DNA from: Sporofaciens musculi
GTDB lineage: Bacteria > Bacillota > Clostridia > Lachnospirales > Lachnospiraceae
Assembly: GCF_009830285.1 (NCBI RefSeq)
Contig: NZ_WUQX01000001.1
Location: 1,178,501-1,242,500, forward strand
Length of the DNA stretch: 64,000 nucleotides
Reading direction: 5' to 3'
Positions 41,754-51,281 of the stretch are shown here, one piece after another. The notes under the pieces were generated by a model that was given only the letters and a program-made list of their open reading frames with translations, was not told the origin of the DNA and did no database searches. The position numbers were made by a program, and so were the translations under genes. How positions within the stretch are numbered: the stretch's first letter is position 1; each line of letters begins with the position of its first letter.

Positions 41754-42296
41754 ATGTCACGTATAGGAAGACTGCCGGTCACAATTCCAGCGGGAGTAAC
41801 CGTTGAGATTGCAAAAAATAATAAAGTGACTGTAAAAGGTCCAAAAGGAACACTTGAAAGAGAACTTCCGACAGAGATGGAGATCAAGGTAGAAGGCGAC
41901 ACAGTCGTTGTTACAAGACCCAATGATTTAAAGAAGATGAAGTCTTTACATGGTCTGACAAGGACGCTGGTGAATAACATGGTTGTGGGCGTTACTGATG
42001 GATATCAGAAGATACTTGAGGTAAACGGTGTCGGCTACAGGGCTGCAAAGTCCGGAAACAAGCTTACATTGAGTCTTGGATATTCTCACCCAGTTGAAAT
42101 GACAGATCCAGAAGGCGTTGAGACTGTAGTAGAGGGACAGAATAAAATCGTCGTTAAGGGTATCGATAAAGAAAAAGTAGGCCAATACGCAGCTGAAATC
42201 AGAGACAAGAGAAGACCAGAGCCATATAAGGGCAAGGGAATTAAGTATGCTGATGAAGTAATCAGACGTAAAGTTGGTAAGACTGGTAAGAAATAA
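41754..42296 (+). CDS. rplF: 50S ribosomal protein L6
   Basis: 180 residues: [14 protein letters not shown] start and [14 protein letters not shown] near the end. The 80-base gap from rpsH contains an AGCAGAC/..TCTGCT inverted repeat (41703-41729) and then AAGGAGG. Confidence 0.97.
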   Translation: MSRIGRLPVTIPAGVTVEIAKNNKVTVKGPKGTLERELPTEMEIKVEGDTVVVTRPNDLKKMKSLHGLTRTLVNNMVVGVTDGYQKILEVNGVGYRAAKSGNKLTLSLGYSHPVEMTDPEGVETVVEGQNKIVVKGIDKEKVGQYAAEIRDKRRPEPYKGKGIKYADEVIRRKVGKTGKK

Positions 42297-42313
42297 GTAA
42301 GGAGAGTGTGAAA

Positions 42314-42682
42314 ATGGTTAGCAAAAAATCAAGAAGTGAAGTTCGCGCAGGAAAACACAGAAGAATCCGCAACCGTTTGAGCGGCACGCCTGAGTGCCCG
42401 CGTTTGGCTGTGTTTAGAAGCAATAATCATATGTATGCTCAAATTATTGACGATACAGTTGGAAATACTCTGGTTTCCGCTTCCACTCTTCAGAAAGATG
42501 TGAAAGCAAAATTAGAAAAGACTAACAACGTTGATGCAGCAGCATATTTAGGTAAAGTGATTGCCGAGAAGGCAGTTGAGAAGGGTATTAAGGATGTAGT
42601 CTTTGACAGAGGCGGCTTTATATATCATGGTAAGATTCAGGCATTAGCAGACGCAGCTAGAGAAGCTGGGTTGAATTTCTAA
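42314..42682 (+). CDS. rplR: 50S ribosomal protein L18
   Basis: 122 residues from the ATG at 42314 ([22 protein letters not shown]), with AAGGAGAG seven bases upstream; a GTG at 42308 is too close. Binds 5S rRNA. Confidence 0.96.
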   Translation: MVSKKSRSEVRAGKHRRIRNRLSGTPECPRLAVFRSNNHMYAQIIDDTVGNTLVSASTLQKDVKAKLEKTNNVDAAAYLGKVIAEKAVEKGIKDVVFDRGGFIYHGKIQALADAAREAGLNF

Positions 42683-42696
42683 AAGGAGGAGCACAC

Positions 42697-43206
42697 ATGA
42701 AACAAGAACGTATTGATGCTAATTCACTGGAATTAAATGAGAAAGTAGTGTCAATTAAGCGTGTAACCAAAGTTGTTAAAGGTGGCCGTAATATGAGATT
42801 CACAGCTTTAGTAGTTGTCGGTGATGGAAATGGCCATGTTGGTGCAGGTTTAGGAAAAGCTACAGAAATTCCGGAAGCAATCCGTAAAGGAAAAGAAGAT
42901 GCAGCGAAGAATCTTATTACCGTTGCATTGGATGATAATGAGAGTATCACACACGACTTTACCGGCAAGTTTGGAGGAGCTTCCGTGCTTCTTAAGAAGG
43001 CACCGGAAGGTACAGGAGTAATCGCCGGTGGACCGGCGCGTGCCGTAATCGAGATGGCAGGAATCAAGAATATTCGTACAAAATCTCTTGGCTCCAACAA
43101 TAAGCAGAACGTTGTTCTTGCTACCATCGCCGGATTACGCCAGATCAAAACTCCGGATGAAGTAGCACGTCTTCGCGGTAAATCCATTGAAGAGATCTTA
43201 GGCTAA
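42697..43206 (+). CDS. rpsE: 30S ribosomal protein S5
   Basis: 169 residues: [20 protein letters not shown] (double-stranded RNA-binding domain) and [15 protein letters not shown]. Important for decoding accuracy. AAAGGAGG precedes the ATG. Confidence 0.97.
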   Translation: MKQERIDANSLELNEKVVSIKRVTKVVKGGRNMRFTALVVVGDGNGHVGAGLGKATEIPEAIRKGKEDAAKNLITVALDDNESITHDFTGKFGGASVLLKKAPEGTGVIAGGPARAVIEMAGIKNIRTKSLGSNNKQNVVLATIAGLRQIKTPDEVARLRGKSIEEILG

Positions 43207-43220
43207 GGAGGCAGATTCAG

Positions 43221-43400
43221 ATGGCAGATTTAAAGGTTACATTAGTAAAATCCACGATTGGCGCTGTACCGAAGCACAAAAAGACTGTAGAGGCAATGGG
43301 ACTTAGAAAGCTTAACAAGACAGTCGTACTTCCGGACAATGCGGCAACCAGAGGTATGGTAAAACAGGTTTCGCACCTGGTAAAAGTAGAGGAAGCATAA
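43221..43400 (+). CDS. rpmD: 50S ribosomal protein L30
   Basis: 59 residues, easily missed because of its size: [20 protein letters not shown] start, then [21 protein letters not shown] lies 13 bases before the ATG at 43221, and the TAA is at 43398-43400. It fits the usual rpsE-rpmD-rplO order. Confidence 0.95.
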   Translation: MADLKVTLVKSTIGAVPKHKKTVEAMGLRKLNKTVVLPDNAATRGMVKQVSHLVKVEEA

Positions 43401-43425
43401 TTATATCGGATAAGGAGGTGTCACA

Positions 43426-43866
43426 ATGGATTTATCAAACTTAAGACCTGCGGACGGAGCAAAACAGAGTGATAATTTCAGAAGAGGACGTGGACACGGT
43501 TCTGGTAATGGAAAGACAGCCGGCAAGGGACACAAGGGTCAGAAGGCTCGTTCCGGAGCGACAAGGCCAGGTTTTGAAGGCGGTCAGATGCCATTATATA
43601 GAAGAATACCAAAGAGAGGCTTTACGAATCGTAATACTAAGACGATCATTGGTATTAATGTAGATGCTCTTGAAGTGTTTGATAATGACGCAGTTGTTTC
43701 TGTAGAGACGTTGATTGAGCGGGGAATCGTTAAGAATCCAAGAGATGGCGTTAAGATTCTTGGTAACGGTAAGCTGACGAAAAAACTTACTGTACAGGCC
43801 AACGCATTCAGCAAAAATGCTGTAGAGAAGATTGAGGCTGTAGGTGGAAAAGCAGAGGTGATCTAA
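43426..43866 (+). CDS. rplO: 50S ribosomal protein L15
   Basis: 146 residues: the basic, Gly-rich N-terminal tail [20 protein letters not shown] (about 22-41) and RRIPKRGF. The stop overlaps the secY start (TAATG). Confidence 0.97.
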   Translation: MDLSNLRPADGAKQSDNFRRGRGHGSGNGKTAGKGHKGQKARSGATRPGFEGGQMPLYRRIPKRGFTNRNTKTIIGINVDALEVFDNDAVVSVETLIERGIVKNPRDGVKILGNGKLTKKLTVQANAFSKNAVEKIEAVGGKAEVI

Positions 43867-45182
43867 TGTTAGAGACATTTCGGAAAGCATTTCAGGTCAA
43901 AGACATCCGCAATAAGATTGCATACACGTTTTTGATGCTGATTGTAATTAGAATTGGCTCCCAATTACCAACACCTGGAGTAAATTCCAATTATATTAAA
44001 GAATTTTTCGCACAGAACACTGGTGAAGCGTTTAACTTGTTTAACGCTTTCACTGGTGGCTCTTTTGAACAGATGTCTGTATTTGCATTAAGTATTACGC
44101 CGTATATTACGTCTTCCATCATCATGCAGCTTCTCACCATCGCCATCCCAAAACTTGAGGAGATGCAGAAGGAAGGGGAGGACGGGCGGAAGAAGATTGC
44201 TGCCATTACCCGATATCTTACAGTAGGACTTGCACTGTTTGAGTCCACTGCAATGGCGGTAGGCTTCGGACGTCAGGGACTCTTGGTGAAGTTTAATTTC
44301 GTGAATGCCGCTATCGTTGTCCTTACACTGACAGCAGGCTCCGCATTTTTGATGTGGATTGGCGAGCGGATTACGGAGAAGGGCGTGGGAAATGGTATTT
44401 CTATTGTCCTAGTAATCAATATTATCTCAAGAGTGCCAAGCGATATGTCTTCGCTGTTTGAGCAGTTTGTGAAGGATAAGCCAATCGCTTCTGCCGGACT
44501 GGCAGTTATTGTGATTCTGGCAATCATCATCATGCTGGTTGTATTCGTAGTCATCCTCCAGGGTGGGGAGAGAAGAATCGCAGTTTCCTATTCCCAGAAA
44601 ATGGCGGGAAGGAAAGTATATGGCGGCCGCTCCACAAATATTCCGCTGAAGGTCAATACCGCCGGAGTTATTCCGATTATCTTTTCATCATCCCTGATGC
44701 AGTTCCCAATTGTAATTGCATCATTTATGGGGAAGGGAGAAGGTTCCGGTATCGGCAGTGAGATTTTAAGAGGCTTAAACCAGGGAAACTGGTGTAATCC
44801 TGAGCAGCTTAAGTATTCCTGGGGATTGCTGGTGTATATTGCCCTGACAGTATTTTTCGCTTACTTCTATACTTCTATTACGTTCAATCCATTGGAGATT
44901 GCCAATAATATGAAGAAGAACGGCGGGTTTGTGCCAGGTATACGACCAGGCAGGCCAACGGTTGAATACTTAACCAAAATCTTAAATAATATCATCTTTA
45001 TAGGGGCATGCGGACTGATTGTGATCCAGGTGGTTCCCATCTTCTTTAACGGCTGGCTTGGAGCGAGCGTATCATTTGGCGGTACTTCTCTCATCATTAT
45101 TGTCAGTGTTGTGTTAGAAACGATGAAGCAAATCGAATCACAGATGCTTGTACGTAACTATAAAGGTTTTTTAAATAGCTAG
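43866..45182 (+). CDS. secY: Preprotein translocase subunit SecY
   Basis: 438 residues with ten membrane helices, including GSQLPTPGVN in the first periplasmic loop, SALGITPYI-like SIFALSITPYITSSIIMQL in TM2 (plug region) and the cytoplasmic QGGERRIAVSYSQKM loop that contacts SecA and the ribosome. Forms the central channel of the Sec system. Translationally coupled to rplO. Confidence 0.96.
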   Translation: MLETFRKAFQVKDIRNKIAYTFLMLIVIRIGSQLPTPGVNSNYIKEFFAQNTGEAFNLFNAFTGGSFEQMSVFALSITPYITSSIIMQLLTIAIPKLEEMQKEGEDGRKKIAAITRYLTVGLALFESTAMAVGFGRQGLLVKFNFVNAAIVVLTLTAGSAFLMWIGERITEKGVGNGISIVLVINIISRVPSDMSSLFEQFVKDKPIASAGLAVIVILAIIIMLVVFVVILQGGERRIAVSYSQKMAGRKVYGGRSTNIPLKVNTAGVIPIIFSSSLMQFPIVIASFMGKGEGSGIGSEILRGLNQGNWCNPEQLKYSWGLLVYIALTVFFAYFYTSITFNPLEIANNMKKNGGFVPGIRPGRPTVEYLTKILNNIIFIGACGLIVIQVVPIFFNGWLGASVSFGGTSLIIIVSVVLETMKQIESQMLVRNYKGFLNS

Positions 45183-45432
45183 TATTGCGCAAATTCCTGT
45201 GAATTCCGTATGTGGTATCCACATTATCGGTATGTGGACGAAGTTGGCTTATGTATATTGCGCGGCTCCTTCGCAGACCTATGGCTGATGGAGGATACTG
45301 CACACGGAATTTACTGTTGTTTGTACAATACAAGCAGTCACTTGGCCGAAGGTCAGTGGCGGCTTTTCTGTCGTAGAACTCGCGGAATTATTTTCGCGGG
45401 TTAAAATGCTATAAAGAGGAGGAACATTTCTT
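45183..45432 (+). other. 250-base gap between secY and adk
   Basis: Contains inverted repeats such as ATGTGG-TAT-CCACAT (about 45211-45225), a second TATGTGG, and AACTCGCG/CGCGGGTT (about 45378-45403) just before the adk ribosome-binding site. A 64-codon open frame inside lacks a convincing start signal. Possibly a leader or processing region. Confidence 0.5.
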
Positions 45433-46077
45433 ATGAAAATTATCATGTTAGGCGCGCCAGGCGCAGGCAAAGGAACACAGGCGAAGAAGATTGCCGCGAA
45501 ATACGACATTCCTCATATCTCTACCGGTGATATTTTTAGGGCAAATATCAAAAACGGGACAGAACTTGGCAATAAGGCAAAAACATACATGGACCAGGGG
45601 CTTTTAGTACCAGATGAATTGGTGGTAGACCTGGTGGTAGACCGTGTGAAACAGGACGACTGTAAAAAGGGATATGTGCTGGACGGTTTTCCGAGGACGA
45701 TTCCACAGGCGGAGGCGTTAGATAAGGCGTTGGCGGCAATTGGAGAGAAGATGGACTATGCCATTGACGTAAATGTTCCGGATGAGAATATTGTACACAG
45801 GATGTCTGGACGGCGCGCATGTGTGGGCTGCGGCGCTACATACCATCTTGAGTATGCGCCTACAAAGACGGAAGGAATCTGCGATGCCTGTGGTAAGGAA
45901 TTAATTCTGCGGGATGATGATAAGCCAGAGACAGTAAAGAAGCGTCTTGGCGTTTACCATGAGCAGACACAGCCCCTCATTGATTATTATACAAATGCGA
46001 AAATCCTTAAGACAGTGGACGGAACTGTTGACATTAACGACGTATTCCAGACGATTGTGGATATCTTAGGAGAGTAG
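45433..46077 (+). CDS. adk: Adenylate kinase
   Basis: 214 residues. P-loop [10 protein letters not shown] (7-16), DGFPRT (about 84-89) and a long LID with four cysteines (CVGCGATYH...CDACG, about 130-155) that bind zinc, as in Gram-positive enzymes. Balances AMP, ADP and ATP. GAGGAGG precedes the ATG; map follows after four bases. Confidence 0.97.
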   Translation: MKIIMLGAPGAGKGTQAKKIAAKYDIPHISTGDIFRANIKNGTELGNKAKTYMDQGLLVPDELVVDLVVDRVKQDDCKKGYVLDGFPRTIPQAEALDKALAAIGEKMDYAIDVNVPDENIVHRMSGRRACVGCGATYHLEYAPTKTEGICDACGKELILRDDDKPETVKKRLGVYHEQTQPLIDYYTNAKILKTVDGTVDINDVFQTIVDILGE

Positions 46078-46081
46078 AAAT

Positions 46082-46855
46082 ATGGCAATTACCATCAAAT
46101 CGGCAAGAGAGATTGAGTTAATGTCAGAAGCCGGACGAATATTGGAGATTGTTCACAATGAGTTAGCAAAAGCCCTTCATTCGGGAATGAGTACCTTGGA
46201 CATAGACAGGCTTGGGGAGGAAGTGATCAGGAGTTACGGGTGTATCCCCTCCTTCCTTGATTACGACGGATATCCGGCTTCAATCTGTGTTTCGGTCAAT
46301 GATGAAGTCGTCCACGGGATACCGGATAAACACCGGATTCTGAAAGAGGGGGATATTGTCAGCCTGGATGCAGGAGTCATCTATAAAGGATATCATTCCG
46401 ATGCCGCAAGAACTTACGGCATCGGTGAAATCAGCAAAGAGGCAGAGGAGCTGATCAGAGTGACCAGAGAATGCTTCTTTGAAGGTATAAAGTATGCAAA
46501 AGATGGCAATCATCTATGTGATATTGCGGCAGCGATTGACAGTCATGCCAAAAAGCACGGGTACGGAGTGGTTCGGGATCTGTGCGGACACGGAATCGGA
46601 ACGGACTTGCATGAGCCGCCCCAGATTCCCAATTATAAGATGGACAGAAAAGGTGTGAAGCTGAGGGCCGGAATGACCCTGGCCATTGAACCTATGATCA
46701 ATATGGGGACATGGGAAGTGAAATGGCTTGAGGACAAATGGACTGTTGTGACGAAGGATCATAAGTATTCTGCACATTATGAGAATACAGTATTGATCAC
46801 AGAGGGGGAACCAAAGCTTTTGACCCTGACGGGCCATGATAGGGCGTCGGTTTAA
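46082..46855 (+). CDS. map: Methionine aminopeptidase, type I
   Basis: 257 residues. The five metal ligands are visible: VSLDAGVIYKGYHSDAART (two Asp), CGHGIGTDLHEPP (His), AIEPMIN (Glu) and the late HYENTVLIT (Glu). Removes N-terminal methionine from new proteins. adk-map-KOW-infA is the common order in clostridia. Confidence 0.96.
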   Translation: MAITIKSAREIELMSEAGRILEIVHNELAKALHSGMSTLDIDRLGEEVIRSYGCIPSFLDYDGYPASICVSVNDEVVHGIPDKHRILKEGDIVSLDAGVIYKGYHSDAARTYGIGEISKEAEELIRVTRECFFEGIKYAKDGNHLCDIAAAIDSHAKKHGYGVVRDLCGHGIGTDLHEPPQIPNYKMDRKGVKLRAGMTLAIEPMINMGTWEVKWLEDKWTVVTKDHKYSAHYENTVLITEGEPKLLTLTGHDRASV

Positions 46856-46897
46856 ACGGCGAAGGACGCAGAGAAATCAAAAACGAAGGATTTAGTA

Positions 46898-47167
46898 ATG
46901 GACAGATATAAAGCAGGAATGCTTGCGAGATCAAAAGCGGGTCACGATACGGGAAAAGTTTATGTTATAATTGAAGTGGATGACACATATATATATTTAG
47001 CGGACGGCAGTATTAGAACACTGGAGCATCTTAAGAAGAAGAAAAAGAAGCATGTCCAGATCATTTTAAAGGAATATGATGTCGCCGCAGTTGACGATAC
47101 AGCAATCAAACGGATTTTAAAAGAATGGAGTATGGAGGAAAGAGAGAGATGTCAAAAGCTGACGTAA
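46898..47167 (+). CDS. KOW domain RNA-binding protein (L14e-like)
   Basis: 89 residues. The N-terminal KOW-like segment [23 protein letters not shown] is followed by a lysine stretch ([14 protein letters not shown]). Small RNA-binding protein that sits between map and infA in many clostridia; function not established. It overlaps infA by 19 bases. Confidence 0.85.
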   Translation: MDRYKAGMLARSKAGHDTGKVYVIIEVDDTYIYLADGSIRTLEHLKKKKKKHVQIILKEYDVAAVDDTAIKRILKEWSMEERERCQKLT

Positions 47168-47367
47168 TCGAAATCGAAGGAACTGTAGTAGAGAAATTGC
47201 CAAACGCAATGTTCCAGGTGGAGTTGGAGAACGGCCATCAGGTGCTTGCACACATCAGCGGAAAGCTGAGGATGAATTTTATTAAGATTCTGCCTGGAGA
47301 CAAGGTAACACTGGAATTATCGCCATATGATTTGTCTAAGGGAAGAATTATCTGGAGAGATAAATAA
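47149..47367 (+). CDS. infA: Translation initiation factor IF-1
   Basis: 72 residues from the ATG at 47149 ([21 protein letters not shown]), with GGAGG upstream; the longer frame from 47125 is not needed. S1/OB fold with the conserved [14 protein letters not shown]. Binds the 30S A site during initiation. Confidence 0.97.
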   Translation: MSKADVIEIEGTVVEKLPNAMFQVELENGHQVLAHISGKLRMNFIKILPGDKVTLELSPYDLSKGRIIWRDK

Positions 47368-47426
47368 AAATAAGCAGAGATCCAGCTAAGGCGCCGGATA
47401 AAGATGGAAATATATGAAATTGTCTA

Positions 47427-47456
47427 TTGACTTTGCTTGACAGCAAGTGCTATAAT
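47427..47456 (+). promoter_or_regulatory. Internal promoter before rpmJ and the alpha operon
   Basis: TTGACT (47427-47432), 18 bases, TATAAT (47451-47456). It lets rpmJ through rplQ be transcribed apart from the S10-spc genes. Confidence 0.8.
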
Positions 47457-47568
47457 ATATAAGCGTGTTTTCGGGCATTTTTATAAAGTTTGTGAAGATT
47501 TTGTGGAAGTGTCTGGAAGATGCGTGGGTAGAATGTTGGCAGAGCAATGGATGAAAGGAGGATTTGAC

Positions 47569-47682
47569 GTGAAGGTTAGATCATCAGTAAAACCAATTTG
47601 CGAAAAATGCAAAGTAATTAAGAGAAAAGGAAGCGTTCGCATTATCTGCGAAAACCCAAAGCATAAGCAGCGTCAGGGTTAG
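47569..47682 (+). CDS. rpmJ: 50S ribosomal protein L36, zinc-binding form
   Basis: 37 residues from the GTG at 47569, with AAAGGAGG seven bases upstream. [20 protein letters not shown] and the later [12 protein letters not shown] give the C-x2-C...C-H zinc site. The longer in-frame reading from 47437 is an artefact. Confidence 0.96.
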   Translation: MKVRSSVKPICEKCKVIKRKGSVRIICENPKHKQRQG

Positions 47683-47961
47683 GCACTGAACAATGGTTTA
47701 TGCATCAAATTAGGCGGCTGATAGTACTGACACGCCAGGAGGCGTGTAGACTATTTGATATACAAGGAGCACCTGTAGCCGGTGAGCATCCTTCGTATAT
47801 TGCTTCTAATGCCGGCCCGTCATTACCGGATTTTATTTCGGTGGCCGGAAAGGGCATGGATACCGAAACATGCCTGGACAAAAAGGGAAATCCTTAAAAG
47901 TCCCTATTAAAGACAGTATGTAAACAGTAAAAGATTTTTTGAGAAAATGGAGGAAATTCAC
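47683..47961 (+). promoter_or_regulatory. Structured leader between rpmJ and rpsM
   Basis: 280 bases with nested pairing: ATCAAAT/ATTTGAT (47704-47710, 47753-47759) closing a hairpin ACACGCC-AGGA-GGCGTGT (47730-47747), CCGGCC/GGCCGG (47812-47817, 47843-47848) and GGCATG/CATGCC (47853-47858, 47869-47874). The density of pairing suggests an RNA regulator of the alpha operon. I do not recognise a known leader family. Confidence 0.55.
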
Positions 47962-48330
47962 ATGGCTCGTATTGCAGGTGTAGATTTACCAAGAGACAAA
48001 CGTGTTGAAATCGGATTAACTTATATCTACGGAATCGGCAGGGCAAGCTCTAACCGTATTCTGGCTGAGGCAGGAGTGAATCCGGATATTCGCTGCAGAG
48101 ACCTTACAGATGATGATGTTAAGAAGATCAGTGCAGTCATCGATGAGACTCAGATGGTAGAAGGTGACTTAAGGCGGGAGATTGCGCTGAACATCAAGAG
48201 ATTACAGGAAATCGGATGCTACAGAGGAATCCGTCACAGAAAGGGCCTTCCGGTTCGTGGTCAGAAGACAAAGACCAATGCAAGAACCAGAAAAGGACCA
48301 AAGAGAACTGTTGCGAACAAAAAGAAATAG
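47962..48330 (+). CDS. rpsM: 30S ribosomal protein S13
   Basis: 122 residues from the ATG at 47962 ([21 protein letters not shown]), with GGAGG eight bases upstream. Ends in the basic [27 protein letters not shown] tail that reaches the P-site tRNA. Confidence 0.97.
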   Translation: MARIAGVDLPRDKRVEIGLTYIYGIGRASSNRILAEAGVNPDIRCRDLTDDDVKKISAVIDETQMVEGDLRREIALNIKRLQEIGCYRGIRHRKGLPVRGQKTKTNARTRKGPKRTVANKKK

Positions 48331-48348
48331 CATAGCGTTAGCTATTTC
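48324..48348 (+). terminator. Hairpin over the rpsM stop codon
   Basis: GAAATAGC (48324-48331) pairs with GCTATTTC (48341-48348), then TTTG. The stop codon lies in the stem. It is probably an attenuator or processing site, since rpsK-rpoA follow without another clear promoter. Confidence 0.55.
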
Positions 48349-48351
48349 TTT

Positions 48352-48379
48352 GTTCTTCGAGCAAAGCGAGAAGAACTTC
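48352..48379 (+). repeat. 28-bp hairpin repeat, copy 2
   Basis: Identical over 28 bases to 39457-39484, again in an intergenic gap of the ribosomal cluster. Confidence 0.85.
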
Positions 48380-48420
48380 ATTCATAAAAATAAAAAAGGA
48401 AAGAGTAGGTTAGTTTTATT

Positions 48421-48816
48421 ATGGCAAAGAAAGTTACAAAGAAAGTGACAAAAAAGCGTGTCAAGAAAAACGTTGAACGCGGACAAGCACACATCCAGTC
48501 ATCTTTTAATAACACGATTGTGACATTGACAGATGCACAGGGTAATGCACTTTCATGGGCAAGTGCAGGCGGTCTGGGATTTAGAGGTTCAAGGAAATCT
48601 ACCCCTTATGCAGCACAGATGGCGGCTGAGACAGCGGCTAAGGCGGCATTGGTACATGGCCTGAAATCCGTTGATGTTATGGTAAAAGGACCAGGTTCAG
48701 GTAGAGAGGCAGCGATCCGTGCACTTCAGGCATGCGGAATCGATGTGACAAGCATTAAAGATGTTACTCCGGTACCACACAACGGATGCCGTCCACCGAA
48801 GCGTAGAAGAGTCTGA
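48421..48816 (+). CDS. rpsK: 30S ribosomal protein S11
   Basis: 131 residues: a Lys-rich N terminus, then [33 protein letters not shown] and the C-terminal [15 protein letters not shown]. Part of the platform near the mRNA exit. Confidence 0.97.
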   Translation: MAKKVTKKVTKKRVKKNVERGQAHIQSSFNNTIVTLTDAQGNALSWASAGGLGFRGSRKSTPYAAQMAAETAAKAALVHGLKSVDVMVKGPGSGREAAIRALQACGIDVTSIKDVTPVPHNGCRPPKRRRV

Positions 48817-48834
48817 TTTAGGAGGAGAAATAAC

Positions 48835-49428
48835 ATGGCAATAAATAGAGTTCCGGTCCTTAAGAGATGTAGATCTCTTGGCATGGACCCAGTTTATTTG
48901 GGAATTGATAAGAAGTCTAACAGACAGTTAAAAAGAACCAATAGAAAGATGAGCGAGTATGGCCTTCAGTTACGTGAGAAGCAGAAAGCAAAATTCATCT
49001 ACGGCGTATTAGAGAAGCCATTCAGAAACTACTTCGATAAGGCTCAGCGCATGAGCGGTATGACAGGTGAGAATCTGATGAGACTGCTTGAGTCAAGACT
49101 GGATAATGTGGTATTTCGTTTGGGACTTGCAAGAACAAGACGTGAGGCAAGACAGATTGTTGACCACAAGCATATTCTTGTAAACGGCAAGCAGATTAAT
49201 ATTCCATCTTATCTGATTAAGGCAGGAGATGTAATTGAGATCAAAGAGAAGCACAAAAGCTCTCCAAGATATAAGGAGATTGTAGAGGTTACAGGAGGTC
49301 GCCTTGTACCAGAGTGGCTGGAGGCTGACCTTGAGAATCTTAAGGGAACTGTAAAAGAGCTTCCAAGGCGTGATGCGATTGACGTTCCTGTAGATGAGAT
49401 GTTGATTGTCGAGCTGTATTCTAAATAA
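48835..49428 (+). CDS. rpsD: 30S ribosomal protein S4
   Basis: 197 residues. The S4 domain [20 protein letters not shown] (about 90-109) is clear. The N-terminal cysteine is single ([10 protein letters not shown]), so the zinc form is not present. Primary 16S rRNA binder and classic alpha-operon repressor. Confidence 0.97.
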   Translation: MAINRVPVLKRCRSLGMDPVYLGIDKKSNRQLKRTNRKMSEYGLQLREKQKAKFIYGVLEKPFRNYFDKAQRMSGMTGENLMRLLESRLDNVVFRLGLARTRREARQIVDHKHILVNGKQINIPSYLIKAGDVIEIKEKHKSSPRYKEIVEVTGGRLVPEWLEADLENLKGTVKELPRRDAIDVPVDEMLIVELYSK

Positions 49429-49458
49429 TAACCCGTAACACCACAGGAGGTGGACTTA

Positions 49459-50418
49459 GTGTTTGATTTTAATAAACCCAATATTGAGATAACTGAGATT
49501 TCAGAAGATAAGAAATATGGAAAATTTGTTGTAGAGCCTCTTGAGAGAGGGTACGGTACGACATTAGGGAATTCTCTGAGAAGGATTATGCTTTCCTCCT
49601 TGCCAGGCGCTGCGATCAGCCAGGTGAAGATTGACGGAGTCCTTCATGAGTTTAGTTCTATTCCGGGTGTTAAGGAAGATGTTACGGAGATAATCATGAA
49701 CTTGAAGTCCCTGGCAATCAAGAATACGTCTGAGACAGATGAACCGAAGACTGCCTATATTGAGTTTGAGGGAGAAGGCGTTGTCACGGCAGCGGATATT
49801 CAGGTGGATCAGGATATTGAGATTATGAATCCTGAGACGGTTATCGCAACATTAAACGGCGGAGCTGACAGCAAGTTATATATGGAGCTGACCATTACAA
49901 GGGGCAGAGGATATGTAAGTTCTGACAAGAATAAGAATGACGAATTACCGATCGCAGTCATTCCGATTGATTCTATCTATACGCCGGTAGAGCGTGTGAA
50001 CCTTACGGTTGAGAACACACGTGTTGGACAGATTACAGATTTTGACAAATTGACGTTAGATGTATATACCAACGGTACTCTGCTTCCAGACGAGGCAGTC
50101 AGCCTTGCGGCGAAAGTGTTGAGCGAGCATCTGAAGCTCTTTATTGATCTCTCTGAGGTGGCTCAGGCTGCGGAAGTTATGATTGAGAAAGAGGATGATG
50201 AGAAGGAGAAGGTCCTTGAGATGAGTATCGACGAACTGGAGTTATCGGTTCGCTCCTTCAACTGTCTGAAGCGTGCTGGAATCAATACAGTGGAAGAACT
50301 GACCAACAGAACGCCGGAGGATATGATGAAAGTACGGAATCTTGGGCGGAAGTCTTTGGAGGAAGTGCTTGCGAAGTTAGACGAGTTGGGATTAGGGTTA
50401 AGCAGAGGCGAAGAGTAA
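49459..50418 (+). CDS. rpoA: RNA polymerase subunit alpha
   Basis: 319 residues from the GTG at 49459 ([23 protein letters not shown]), with CAGGAGG seven bases upstream; an in-frame GTG at 49450 overlaps the site. N-terminal dimer domain with [24 protein letters not shown] (in part, about 29-50), acidic linker, and C-terminal domain with [18 protein letters not shown], which contacts UP elements and activators. Confidence 0.97.
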   Translation: MFDFNKPNIEITEISEDKKYGKFVVEPLERGYGTTLGNSLRRIMLSSLPGAAISQVKIDGVLHEFSSIPGVKEDVTEIIMNLKSLAIKNTSETDEPKTAYIEFEGEGVVTAADIQVDQDIEIMNPETVIATLNGGADSKLYMELTITRGRGYVSSDKNKNDELPIAVIPIDSIYTPVERVNLTVENTRVGQITDFDKLTLDVYTNGTLLPDEAVSLAAKVLSEHLKLFIDLSEVAQAAEVMIEKEDDEKEKVLEMSIDELELSVRSFNCLKRAGINTVEELTNRTPEDMMKVRNLGRKSLEEVLAKLDELGLGLSRGEE

Positions 50419-50509
50419 AATTCACAGATAAACCCAAAGAGTGCTGTGAGAGCATTTGGCTAGTAAGCCCGAAGTGTATAACCAAGTGTAGAATTGGAGG
50501 ATTAAAAAG

Positions 50510-51046
50510 ATGGCTAAGTATAGAAAGCTGGGCAGAACGTCCAGTCAGAGAAAAGCATTACTGAGAAATCAGGTGACAGCTTTAATTAACCATGGAAGAA
50601 TTGTTACTACCGAGGCAAAGGCAAAAGAGATTCGCAAGATTGCGGAAGGCCTGATTGCCATGGCAGTAAAAGAGAAGGACAACTTTGAGGAAGTTACTGT
50701 AAAGGCTAAGGTTGCCCGCAAGGACAAGGATGGCAAGAGAGTCAAGGAAGTTGTTGACGGCAAGAAGGTTACGGTATACGACGAAGTTGATAAGAAGATT
50801 AAAAAGGATAAGCCAAGCAGACTGCACGCACGTCGTCAGATGCTCAAGGTTCTGTATCCTGTAAAGGATGTACCGGAGAAAGCAGCCGGAAGAAAGAGAA
50901 ACACCAAGCAGGTAGACCTTGTGGCAAAGCTTTTTGATGAGATTGCACCAAAGTATGAGAACCGTCACGGTGGATATACAAGAATCGTCAAGATTGGGCA
51001 GCGTAAGGGTGACGCTGCAATGGAAGTATTGATTGAGCTTGTATAG
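50510..51046 (+). CDS. rplQ: 50S ribosomal protein L17, extended form
   Basis: 178 residues, against about 115-130 for the common form. The N-terminal [17 protein letters not shown] and C-terminal [20 protein letters not shown] are normal. Between them lie a charged insertion of about 45 residues (about 57-103; includes [16 protein letters not shown]) and a shorter basic one (about 118-135). Similar extensions occur in some clostridia. Last gene of the ribosomal superoperon. Confidence 0.95.
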   Translation: MAKYRKLGRTSSQRKALLRNQVTALINHGRIVTTEAKAKEIRKIAEGLIAMAVKEKDNFEEVTVKAKVARKDKDGKRVKEVVDGKKVTVYDEVDKKIKKDKPSRLHARRQMLKVLYPVKDVPEKAAGRKRNTKQVDLVAKLFDEIAPKYENRHGGYTRIVKIGQRKGDAAMEVLIELV

Positions 51047-51072
51047 TTTTTAAGGCCTATATAGAAAACAGA

Positions 51073-51130
51073 CAGGGCTGTCTGGAGATGATATTTTCGT
51101 TGAATATGTCATTTCCGGCAGCCTTTTTTT
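51073..51130 (+). terminator. Terminator of the alpha operon
   Basis: An imperfect long hairpin whose base pairs GGCTG (51076-51080) with the CAGCC at 51119-51123, followed by T7 (51124-51130). Confidence 0.85.
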
Positions 51131-51201
51131 ACTTTTGAAAGAGAATTTCTCCGTTAAATATATATCGTTGCTGTTAAAAAATCTACTTATGTTTAACATG
51201 C

Positions 51202-51229
51202 TTACAACCGTCTCTGAAGGTGATATAAT
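51202..51229 (+). promoter_or_regulatory. Promoter of the hydrogenase operon
   Basis: TTACAA (51202-51207), 16 bases, TATAAT (51224-51229). Confidence 0.65.
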
Positions 51230-51281
51230 ACCTATAACTGCAATAAAATGTAGAAATAAGTAAGAAAAGAGAGGTTTAGTC

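Noticed and set aside
45210..45404. 64-codon frame between secY and adk
   Set aside because: No ribosome-binding site and no protein-like composition; inverted repeats run through it.
47700..47897. 65-codon frame between rpmJ and rpsM
   Set aside because: Lies across multiple inverted repeats, weak start signal, no family resemblance; the region fits a structured leader better.
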